This document shows, piece after piece, positions 43,373-50,388 of a DNA stretch of 64,000 nt (positions within the stretch are counted from its first letter, which is position 1; each line of letters starts with the position of its first letter). Made by a program: the position numbers and the translations under genes. The notes beneath the pieces were generated by a model. The model was given only the letters and a program-made list of their open reading frames with translations, was not told the DNA's origin and did not search any database. Source of the stretch: Alkalicoccobacillus murimartini (lineage in GTDB: Bacteria; Bacillota; Bacilli; Bacillales; Bacillaceae_D); the NCBI RefSeq assembly GCF_030813245.1, contig NZ_JAUSUA010000002.1, forward strand, positions 620,001-684,000, given 5' to 3'.

Positions 43373-44383
43373 TCATTGGGTAGTGGATCTATTTTCAAGT
43401 AATTCTTCAATCGTTTGTTGTAAATCTGGGCTCCACTCAGGGGTTACCTCAAAGATTCGTTCAGCCTTTTCTTTAAAGGCATCCTGGTCTACTTCATTAA
43501 TAATAATGCCTTGCTCCTCAAACAACTCTAATACGTCTTCTTCCTGCTCATAGACAATGTTTTTTCCATACTCCCCTGCTTCGTCTCCTGTTTCGCGAAG
43601 AATCTCAAGCAAGTCATCAGGGAGCTCATCCAAAAAATCTGTCCCACTCACCCATGGGCTCATGATTTTTGTGTGACCAGTTAGGGCAAGATACTTAGCC
43701 ACTTCATTGGTTTTTGAAGCTTCGAGTACTGGAATAGGATTCTCCGCACCGTCAATGACACCTTGCTGTAATGACGCATACATATCTCCAAGTGGTAGGG
43801 GTGTAGGTGATGCCCCGAGCACACTAAAGGTATTGATATACATCTGGTTATTCGGAACACGAATTTTCATTCCCCTAAGATCATCAGGAGTCAGCACTTC
43901 ACGTGTAGTCATTAAATGTCTTTCACCATAAAGTGTATTGGTAGAAACAATATCAAATCCAATATCCATTAATTCTTTTCGTTGTTCCTCAAACCATTCT
44001 GTTTCAGCTAGATAGAATAAGTCATCGACATCATCTACGATATAAGGAGCCGTAAGTACTCCTAGATCCTGTACAAAGTTCATCAAGAAATCATACCCCG
44101 TAAAAATAATCACGTTACTTCCAAACAGGGCCTGTTCGACCACATCAGCCTCTGAGCCTAGCTGTGAGCTTGGATAGATATGAAAGTCCAATCGTCCATC
44201 ACTTCTCTCCTCTGCTAGCTCCTTCCACTTTCTTGCAACCTGATCCACTGGTTCACCAGGTTGATTTCCATACGCTATGTTAACGGTAAAAACCTCTTTC
44301 TCCGAAGTAGCCGTTGGCGTAGCACATGCACTCAAGACAACCAGTAATAGAATAAAGAGAAAAGAATGTAATAGCTTAGACAT
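43373..44383 (-). CDS. dctP: TRAP transporter solute-binding lipoprotein (DctP type)
   Basis: This 336-residue protein has a signal peptide with lipobox LSACA (Cys about 19) and a DctP fold: a WKELAEERSDGRLDFHIYPSS segment, DDLRGMKIRVPNNQMY (the conserved Arg that salt-bridges the carboxylate ligand) and PLPLGDMYASLQQGVIDGAENP. A sugar acid such as altronate, galactonate or another hexonate/hexuronate is the likely ligand, inferred from the operon. ATG follows AGGAGGAC, and a cre site lies 21-35 bp upstream. Confidence 0.9.
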   Translation of the reverse strand: MSKLLHSFLFILLLVVLSACATPTATSEKEVFTVNIAYGNQPGEPVDQVARKWKELAEERSDGRLDFHIYPSSQLGSEADVVEQALFGSNVIIFTGYDFLMNFVQDLGVLTAPYIVDDVDDLFYLAETEWFEEQRKELMDIGFDIVSTNTLYGERHLMTTREVLTPDDLRGMKIRVPNNQMYINTFSVLGASPTPLPLGDMYASLQQGVIDGAENPIPVLEASKTNEVAKYLALTGHTKIMSPWVSGTDFLDELPDDLLEILRETGDEAGEYGKNIVYEQEEDVLELFEEQGIIINEVDQDAFKEKAERIFEVTPEWSPDLQQTIEELLENRSTTQ

Positions 44384-44403
44384 CTAATTGTCCTCCTAAT
44401 AGT

Positions 44404-44418
44404 AGATAACGCTTTCAT
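44404..44418. promoter_or_regulatory. CcpA cre site in the sugar-acid operon
   Basis: On the minus strand ATGAAAGCGTTATCT matches the cre consensus WTGNAANCGNWNNCW at every position. It lies between the dehydrogenase gene and dctP, just upstream of the dctP ribosome site, and predicts catabolite repression of the transporter and uxaA. Confidence 0.75.
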
Positions 44419-44470
44419 TTCAGTGGTAGAGTTGATTCTAATGATGTCATCACTAGAACCAATCCACTCC

Positions 44471-45484
44471 TTATATCGTTACCATCGCTTTAATAACTTT
44501 GGATTCAGGCTTTAACCATTCTTCAAACGTATCAATCAACTGATCAAACTCACATCTATGACTAATATACGCATCCATATCATACTGAGCTGATGCTAAT
44601 AAATCAGCTACATCTTCAAAATCCTTCTTTGCCGCATTTCTACTTCCAAGTAACGTCAGCTCTTTTTTATGAAAATCTGGATCATTAAAAGTTAGCTCCT
44701 GTTTTACTAAACCAACATAGACTAGCTTGCCACCAAAGCCTACATAGTCAAAGGCCTGTGTCATTGAATGTACATTCCCTGTTGCATCAAAAACCACAGC
44801 TGGCATCGTACCTATTGTCTCACGAAGCTCTGATTCTGTTGGCTTACTAGAACAAATGGTTTGATCAACCTTCGCCCATTTTTGACAAAACGCTAAACGT
44901 TCCTCATTCACATCGAGAACTGTAACGACTGCACCCTTCCGTTTGGCAAAAGCCATCACACCAAGTCCAATTGGTCCTGCACCAACAACTAGCACCTGAT
45001 CACCTTCATTAACCTGTGCACGATTAACAGCATGAGCCCCTATTGCCAGTGGTTCAATTAAAGCTGCATGATCAAGCGAGAGATGATTTGTTTTAATGAC
45101 ATGCTCTTTAGGTACAACTAGCTTCTCACACATCCCACCATCTGCATGGACACCAAGCACCTGCAACGTTTCACAGCAGTTTGTTTTACCAGATAGACAA
45201 GCATCACACTTGCCACAGTGCATGTAAGGAATAACAGCTACCCGATCACCCGCTTTAAGATCTGTTATCTCCTGACTAACTTCTTCAATCTCACCTGATA
45301 ACTCATGTCCTAGAACCCGAGGATATTGAAAAAAAGGCTGGTTTCCCATGTACGCATGTAGGTCTGTGCCACAGATTCCCACTCGTTTTATTTGTATCAG
45401 TACTTCTCCTCGATTTAATGTAGGCGCTTTCATATCGTCTCTAAAAATAAATTCCTTTGGTTGATTACAAACTATTCCCTTCAT
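44471..45484 (-). CDS. Zinc-dependent alcohol dehydrogenase family protein, probable sugar-acid/polyol dehydrogenase
   Basis: This 337-residue MDR enzyme has catalytic-zinc ligands in GICGTDLHAY (Cys) and LGHELSGEI (His-Glu), the structural zinc loop CGKCDACLSGKTNCC, and NAD-binding VVGAGPIGLGVMA followed by VTVLDV (acidic end, NAD preference). It resembles threonine/sorbitol/L-galactonate-type dehydrogenases. In this operon it probably oxidises a hexonate or polyol to feed the UxaA step; the substrate is inferred. AGGAGG lies upstream of the ATG, and an AraC regulator is divergent. Confidence 0.85.
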   Translation of the reverse strand: MKGIVCNQPKEFIFRDDMKAPTLNRGEVLIQIKRVGICGTDLHAYMGNQPFFQYPRVLGHELSGEIEEVSQEITDLKAGDRVAVIPYMHCGKCDACLSGKTNCCETLQVLGVHADGGMCEKLVVPKEHVIKTNHLSLDHAALIEPLAIGAHAVNRAQVNEGDQVLVVGAGPIGLGVMAFAKRKGAVVTVLDVNEERLAFCQKWAKVDQTICSSKPTESELRETIGTMPAVVFDATGNVHSMTQAFDYVGFGGKLVYVGLVKQELTFNDPDFHKKELTLLGSRNAAKKDFEDVADLLASAQYDMDAYISHRCEFDQLIDTFEEWLKPESKVIKAMVTI

Positions 45485-45600
45485 CGTCTACCTCCTGCTT
45501 TTCTATATACTGCGATTCTAACAACATTATTAAGCTATAGATATTGCGTAATTTGACTAGTTTATACCTTTTATTGATATAATGAGTAGGAGGTGATAGT

Positions 45601-46467
45601 ATGAAACTCGTTGAAAAGACAATGACACCTGGTAGAAATCTTCCTGTCTCTCTTACGTTTAAAGATACGAAGACTCAGAAAAATGAACTCCCTCACCACA
45701 TTCACGAGTGGAACGAAATTATTTATGTATATAAAGGTAAAGGTACCTTATTAATTGATCAAAACTTATATCAGGCAGAGGCTGGAGATCTCTTCATTAT
45801 TCCAAGCAACGTCATTCATCAAGCCATTCCTTCGTCTGAACATTTAATTACATCAACAGCTGTATTTTTTAGTTCTTCGCTTACTCAACTACCTAACGTT
45901 TTGTATGCGCATTCAAGAAAATCTATTTTAGATCAGGCTCGTGCCGAGAAGAAATATCGCTTCAAAATTAATGAAACGAGTCATGAAGAAATTGAGTACT
46001 ATTTTGATCGATTAAATAGTGAGATCAAGGAATCAACCAAAGACTCTGAGCATGCCTTGTTTTTATGGTTGCAGCTTCTCCTTGTTTATTTGGATCGTCA
46101 TTGTGTATTTAGTTCCTATACACCGAAATCCATTGGAGAACCCGAGTGGATGCGGAACCTACTTCTATACATCGAAGGACATCTAGATCAAAAACTTGAA
46201 TTAGAACAGTTAGCCGGACGAGCATCAATCTCAAGTGAACACTTAAGTCGAGTGTTCAAAAAATATTTAGGCATTCGTTTATCCGACTACATTACAACCA
46301 AACGCATGGCTCAAAGTAAACAATTATTACTCCAATCGAACGACAACATCGAAACGATAGCAGAGTCCTGTGGGTTCACAAGCATGCCTCACTTCTATCG
46401 TACCTTTAAAAAACATACCAACATGACCCCATCACTCTATAGAAAAGCAGGAGCCTTTAATGAATAG
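45601..46467 (+). CDS. AraC-family regulator of the sugar-acid operon
   Basis: This 288-residue protein has an N-terminal cupin (about 25-100; LPHHIHEWNEIIYVYKGKG, AGDLFIIPSNVIH) and a C-terminal double HTH (about 185-285; LEQLAGRASISSEHLSRVFK, CGFTSMPHFYRTFKKHTNMT). It is divergent from the dehydrogenase-TRAP-uxaA operon, with 116 bp between starts, and is the probable ligand-responsive activator. It has a GGAGGTGATAGT ribosome site. Inducer identity is unknown. Confidence 0.87.
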   Translation: MKLVEKTMTPGRNLPVSLTFKDTKTQKNELPHHIHEWNEIIYVYKGKGTLLIDQNLYQAEAGDLFIIPSNVIHQAIPSSEHLITSTAVFFSSSLTQLPNVLYAHSRKSILDQARAEKKYRFKINETSHEEIEYYFDRLNSEIKESTKDSEHALFLWLQLLLVYLDRHCVFSSYTPKSIGEPEWMRNLLLYIEGHLDQKLELEQLAGRASISSEHLSRVFKKYLGIRLSDYITTKRMAQSKQLLLQSNDNIETIAESCGFTSMPHFYRTFKKHTNMTPSLYRKAGAFNE

Positions 46468-46484
46468 GCTCCTGCTTTATTTGA
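46444..46484 (+). terminator. Terminator of the AraC-family gene
   Basis: AAGCAGGAGCC / GGCTCCTGCTT, 11-bp perfect arms with the stop codon in the loop, followed by TATTTGAT. Confidence 0.75.
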
Positions 46485-46576
46485 TCAACACGATTAACGC
46501 TTGTCTTCTCCCTTACTAAGTGGAGGAACAAAGAAACCAAGACAGCGTGAGATCCATTACGAAGTAGAAGGCATGA

Positions 46577-46696
46577 CTAAGAGGTATCTAAGCGAAACCA
46601 AGCTGGACTTTGGTTTACCAAAGGCTGCAGTGCTTCACCAAGAGTAACCGTACATCCATCAAGAAAAATACGCCCATTACCAAGACACAATCCCAT
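46577..46696 (-). other. Unrecognised small ORF or gene remnant
   Basis: A 39-codon frame from ATG 46696 reads MGLCLGNGRIFLDGCTVTLG, then EALQPLVNQSPAWFRLDTS. The residue composition is protein-like, but there is no ribosome site upstream and no family was recognised. It may be a decayed gene end. The rest of 46468-46720 shows nothing recognisable. Confidence 0.25.
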
Positions 46697-46720
46697 TTCC
46701 GAAATTTAAGTAGTGTTCAG

Positions 46721-48139
46721 TTAAATCAAGTCTTCTGTATAAGATCCAACTGCTTCGCGCAGTCTTCTTACACCGAGCTGTATATCAGATTCCGTCAAGC
46801 TACCATACCCAAGGACCATTTGGTGGGTGTGGTAGCCTTTTTGTAGTGCATAATATTCAACTGGATAAATAATCACCTGATGCTGTTTGCAATGTTTAAC
46901 AAACGTATCATCCACAACAAGATCCTTCCATTCAACGACCACATGCATGCCAGCAGCATGACCTACGATCGTAAGGGCGGGAAAGCTTTCTCTTAGGGCA
47001 GCAACTAAGGTTTTTCGCCTTTTCTCATAAATGCGTTTCATTCTCCGTACATGCTGATCCAGATGTCCTTCTTCTATAAACCTTGCCATAATTTGCTGCT
47101 CAAGTGTTGCTGTATGACGATCAGAAAACCACTTTAGCTCTTTAAATCGCTCAACTAAATGATAGGGTAAGATCACATAACCAATACGGAGTGCTGGTGA
47201 GAGAATTTTGCTAAAGGTCCCAACGTAGATCACTCGCTTAGCATCCAGTCCCTGCATCGAAAACACTGCTGTTCCCTCATAGGTAAATTCACTGTCATAG
47301 TCATCTTCCACTATATAGCTATTCATGCTACGCACATATTCAACGAGTTGAATTCGACGCTGAATCGGCAGGACCGCTCCGAGTGGGAATTGATGAGAAG
47401 GAATAACAAACACAAAGCTTGGTTTTCCGTCGCGAGATAACTTCTCTGGCATGATTCCATGATCATCTGCTTTTATTGGTTTGACAATCGCTCCAGCATT
47501 GGTAAATATCTGTCTCATTTCATCCGTGACAGGATCTTCAACGGCAACGTATTCACCCTCATTCATCAACAGTTGCGTAATCAATGCCAACGCTTGAGTG
47601 GCTCCCGCTGTAATTACAATTTGCTCTGGGTGACAGGACACCCCTCGTGTACGGGCTAGATATGTGGTTAGGACACTGCGCAATGTCTCATCACCAAGTG
47701 GCGTTCGATAGCCGAACAACTCGTCCGATGAGTCATAGCACACTTCCTTAGCGAGTCTGCCCCAGACCTTCCTCGGAAAATGGTCCATGGCTGGGTGACT
47801 CGCCCGAAAATCAATGAATTGCTCATCCCCCTGCTCGGTTTGCAGCCAATTTGTCAGATCGTCTTCCTTCCGTTCTATCTCCGCTGCTTTTAATACAACG
47901 CCTTCTGCTACATATGTGCCAGAACGAGGTTTCACGATTAAATACCCCTCAAGAATTAGCTGATCATAGGCATCTGTTACCGTATTTCTGGAGACACCAA
48001 TTGAATCAGCTAGTTCTCTTGTGGATGGAAGCTTCTCATGCTCCTTTAACTGTTCACTTAAAATCATCGTTCTAATCTGTGTATAAACTTGTTGCACGAG
48101 GGATGTGGAGATATGTCGATCTACTGGAAACCAAAGCAC
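46721..48139 (-). CDS. MocR-family transcriptional regulator (GntR HTH plus aminotransferase fold)
   Basis: In this 472-residue protein, residues 10-78 form a GntR winged helix (VYTQIRTMILSEQLKEHEKL; ELADSIGVSRNTVTDAYDQL), and 115-470 form a class-I aminotransferase-like domain with the PLP lysine in GTFSKILSPALRIGY and a conserved DDYDSEF. MocR proteins use PLP or an amino acid as effector. It is divergent from an Asp/Glu racemase gene with about 110 bp between starts, suggesting it controls that gene. The start is GTG with AAAGGAG. Confidence 0.9.
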   Translation of the reverse strand: MLWFPVDRHISTSLVQQVYTQIRTMILSEQLKEHEKLPSTRELADSIGVSRNTVTDAYDQLILEGYLIVKPRSGTYVAEGVVLKAAEIERKEDDLTNWLQTEQGDEQFIDFRASHPAMDHFPRKVWGRLAKEVCYDSSDELFGYRTPLGDETLRSVLTTYLARTRGVSCHPEQIVITAGATQALALITQLLMNEGEYVAVEDPVTDEMRQIFTNAGAIVKPIKADDHGIMPEKLSRDGKPSFVFVIPSHQFPLGAVLPIQRRIQLVEYVRSMNSYIVEDDYDSEFTYEGTAVFSMQGLDAKRVIYVGTFSKILSPALRIGYVILPYHLVERFKELKWFSDRHTATLEQQIMARFIEEGHLDQHVRRMKRIYEKRRKTLVAALRESFPALTIVGHAAGMHVVVEWKDLVVDDTFVKHCKQHQVIIYPVEYYALQKGYHTHQMVLGYGSLTESDIQLGVRRLREAVGSYTEDLI

Positions 48140-48249
48140 TATTCATTCTCCTTTCAATCTGGCACCTTAAAAGTAACTCTAACCTGGATCTTATTCATAC
48201 CAGTATAGCATGCTACGATAGAACAAATGAATGAACGGAGGAATTCAGC

Positions 48250-48951
48250 ATGAAAACCATTGGATTTATTGGAGGACTTAGCTGGGAATCAACAGCAGAT
48301 TACTACAAGTATGTGAATGAGTATGTCAAAGATGAGTTAGGCGGACTTCACTCGGCTAAATGCCTGCTACATTCCTTTGATTTTCAAGAGATTGTGAACC
48401 TGCAAAAGCTTGGACATTGGGAAGAAGCCACTGCTAAGATGGTTGACGCTGCCCAAAAGCTTGAAGGTGCCGGTGCAGACCTCATTGTCATTTGTACCAA
48501 CACCATGCATCTCATGGCAGAAGATATTGAAAAAGCTACGTCTATACCACTTATCCACATTGCAGATGCAGTAGCTGAATCCATTAAAAAACAAAAGTTA
48601 AAACGTGTAGGGTTGCTCGGCACAGCTTTCACCATGGAAAAAGACTTTTATAAAAATCGCCTTGCTAGTCATGGGATTGAATGCATCATTCCATGCGACA
48701 TAGGTCGTAAAGATGCTCATGACATCATCTTTTCAGAGTTGTGTCGAGGAGAGATTCGAAATGAATCAAAAGTAAGATATCAACAGCTCATCCACGAACT
48801 AGCTCTAGAAGGAGCAGAGGGTGTCATCCTTGGATGTACGGAAATTCCGTTACTGATTAAACAGGAGGATTCCTCCCTGCCTGTATTTGATTCAACGAAA
48901 CTTCATGCAGAGTCAGCGGTCGCTTTTGCAATGGAGCAAGTACTCGTATGA
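48250..48951 (+). CDS. Aspartate/glutamate racemase-family protein
   Basis: This 233-residue PLP-independent racemase-fold protein has two catalytic cysteines: ICTNTMHL (residue about 82) and LGCTEIPLL (about 197). The opening TIGFIGGLSWESTADYYKYV and SAKCLLHSFDF match the RacX/YgeA-like broad-specificity amino acid racemase group. Cytosolic, making D-amino acids. The divergent MocR gene is the likely regulator. GGAGGAATTCAGC precedes the ATG. Confidence 0.88.
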   Translation: MKTIGFIGGLSWESTADYYKYVNEYVKDELGGLHSAKCLLHSFDFQEIVNLQKLGHWEEATAKMVDAAQKLEGAGADLIVICTNTMHLMAEDIEKATSIPLIHIADAVAESIKKQKLKRVGLLGTAFTMEKDFYKNRLASHGIECIIPCDIGRKDAHDIIFSELCRGEIRNESKVRYQQLIHELALEGAEGVILGCTEIPLLIKQEDSSLPVFDSTKLHAESAVAFAMEQVLV

Positions 48952-48957
48952 TTTATT

Positions 48958-49160
48958 AGGGACTGGAAAAGAACTGTTTTAGCTATCTAAAAACCCGAAT
49001 CATTATGATGTTTAGCGCACATAATGATTCGGGTTTTTGTCATTATAAGAGAGTGAGGCCGCCGCTCCGGACATACACCCCGCTAGTTTAAGCTAATCAG
49101 TAATCTGAGTTGAGTTACTTCCAGGTTAGAGTTACTGCAGCTATGCTGTTCATTCAAATT
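48958..49160. repeat. Dispersed intergenic repeat, copy 3 (terminator at 48989-49038)
   Basis: It begins AGGGACTGGAAAAGAACTG and TTTAGCTATCTAAAAACCCGAA, nearly identical to copy 4. A strong hairpin, AAAAACCCGAATCATTATG / CATAATGATTCGGGTTTTT, terminates the racemase gene. Then come TTATAAGAGAGTGAGG, CCGCTCCGGACATACACCC, GCTAG, TTTAAGCTAATCAGT, GAGTTACTTCCAGGTTAG and TTACTGCAGCTATGC, shared with copies 1, 2 and 4. Confidence 0.85.
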
Positions 49161-49206
49161 ATTCGCTTTTTCATTAAGATATATTATAATGTCCCAAAAC
49201 CTTTTC

Positions 49207-49329
49207 TGTGGATAAAACCAACTTATCCTCAGTGTTATCCACATATCCACGTTAAATTATACTAAGTATATCAATTCGCGTAACTAGTTATTCACAAAAC
49301 GAACGGCTATTGAATAACAGTTATCCACA
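49207..49329. promoter_or_regulatory. DnaA-box cluster
   Basis: Three perfect DnaA 9-mers, TTATCCACA: reverse at 49207-49215, forward at 49235-49243 and 49321-49329. Two more differ at one base: TTATCCTCA (49223-49231) and TTATTCACA (49288-49296). A looser ATATCCACG lies at 49243-49251. Five boxes within 123 bp far exceed chance. Flanking genes are not those of oriC (no dnaA, dnaN or rpmH), so this is more likely a DnaA-binding cluster like those found outside oriC in B. subtilis. It lies upstream of the YdhK-type gene, with no clear promoter recognised there. Confidence 0.8.
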
Positions 49330-49439
49330 GATTCTATACAAATTGGTTCATTGGGTTTTAAATTAACGCTGAACGTAAAAGCTATACATAGAAACAGACA
49401 TACTTACTGAAGATCAAAAACAACTAGAGGTGAGTTCTA

Positions 49440-50003
49440 TTGAAGAAAATTCCGCTTTTATTATGTATAGCTACTTTGGTGACCTTAACTGCGTGTAATG
49501 AGGATGGAACGATTAAGGGCGATCAAACAGATATGAATGAAACGTCCACTCACGACGACATGGATCATTCAGGCCACTCCAGCTCAGGAGACGTTCCTGA
49601 AGGCTTACAAGAAGCCGAAGAACCAAGATTCCAAGTCGGGAGTGACGCTGTGATTCAGACGGATCATATGGAAGATATGAATGGAGCTCAAGCCACTATT
49701 TCTGGAGCATATGATACAACGGTCTATGCTATCTCGTATCAACCAACAAATGGTGGTGAAAAAATTACACATCACAAGTGGGTTGTTCATGAGGAGCTTG
49801 ATTACGCTGGAGCAGAGCCCCTTGAAACAGGTGATAAAGCAATAATTGATACCGATCATATGGCGGGCATGAATGGTACAGAAGCAACCATTGAATCCAC
49901 TGAACAAACAACAGTTTACATGGTGGACTTTACGCCGGTCAGTGGTGGAGATCGGATCATGAACCATAAATGGGTCACAGAGGATGAATTACGCACGCCT
50001 TAA
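49440..50003 (+). CDS. YdhK-type lipoprotein with two DUF1541 domains
   Basis: This 187-residue protein has a lipobox TLTAC (Cys19), then an acidic, His-rich linker (DDMDHSGHSSSGD) and two copies of the DUF1541 domain (about 62-120 and 125-184). Each copy carries DTDHMxGMNG or TDHMEDMNG and a later HHKWV or NHKWV, suggesting a metal- or Cu-responsive surface protein. The family is close to copper-linked operons in Bacillus; function is not established. The start is TTG with AGAGGTGAG upstream. Confidence 0.85.
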   Translation: MKKIPLLLCIATLVTLTACNEDGTIKGDQTDMNETSTHDDMDHSGHSSSGDVPEGLQEAEEPRFQVGSDAVIQTDHMEDMNGAQATISGAYDTTVYAISYQPTNGGEKITHHKWVVHEELDYAGAEPLETGDKAIIDTDHMAGMNGTEATIESTEQTTVYMVDFTPVSGGDRIMNHKWVTEDELRTP

Positions 50004-50009
50004 CCATGA

Positions 50010-50043
50010 AAAAGAGGCTGTCAGTTTTCTGACAGCCTCTTTA
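50010..50043. terminator. Bidirectional terminator between ydhK-like and nirD
   Basis: AAAGAGGCTGTCAG-tttt-CTGACAGCCTCTTT is a perfect 14-bp stem with A and T flanks. Confidence 0.95.
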
Positions 50044-50050
50044 AACATAG

Positions 50051-50377
50051 TTAACTGATTAAAAGATAGACTTTGTCCTCAATAATTGAAACATCATATG
50101 TTTTTACACAGCCTACATCTGGAGCTACCGCCTCTCCCTTTCGCAGATCAATCTTCCAATCATGCATTGGACAAAAGACATGTTCTCCACTAACAATTCC
50201 ATCAGAGAGAACACCTCCTTTATGAGGGCATCGATTCTCAACAGCTAGCACTTCGCCATTCTCTTGTCGAAATAAGGCAATTTCTACACTGGAAATGGTT
50301 AGCTTTTTTCCTATGTCTACAGAAAGCTCATTCAGATCAGCTACATAAATATGTTGCTCATTCACTACTTGTGTCAT
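50051..50377 (-). CDS. nirD: Assimilatory nitrite reductase small subunit (Rieske protein)
   Basis: This 108-residue NirD/NasE-type protein has a Rieske [2Fe-2S] signature CPHKGG ... CPMHDW (Cys-x-His and Cys-x-x-His). It is 11 bp downstream of the large subunit gene and overlaps no other frame. It supplies the iron-sulfur centre to NirB. GGAGGTGCG precedes the ATG. Confidence 0.92.
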   Translation of the reverse strand: MTQVVNEQHIYVADLNELSVDIGKKLTISSVEIALFRQENGEVLAVENRCPHKGGVLSDGIVSGEHVFCPMHDWKIDLRKGEAVAPDVGCVKTYDVSIIEDKVYLLIS

Positions 50378-50388
50378 CTCGCACCTCC

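Noticed and set aside
49207-49329. Chromosomal origin of replication
   Set aside because: DnaA boxes are present, but flanking genes are a racemase and YdhK, not dnaA/dnaN/rpmH, and no AT-rich unwinding region with DnaA-trios was recognised.
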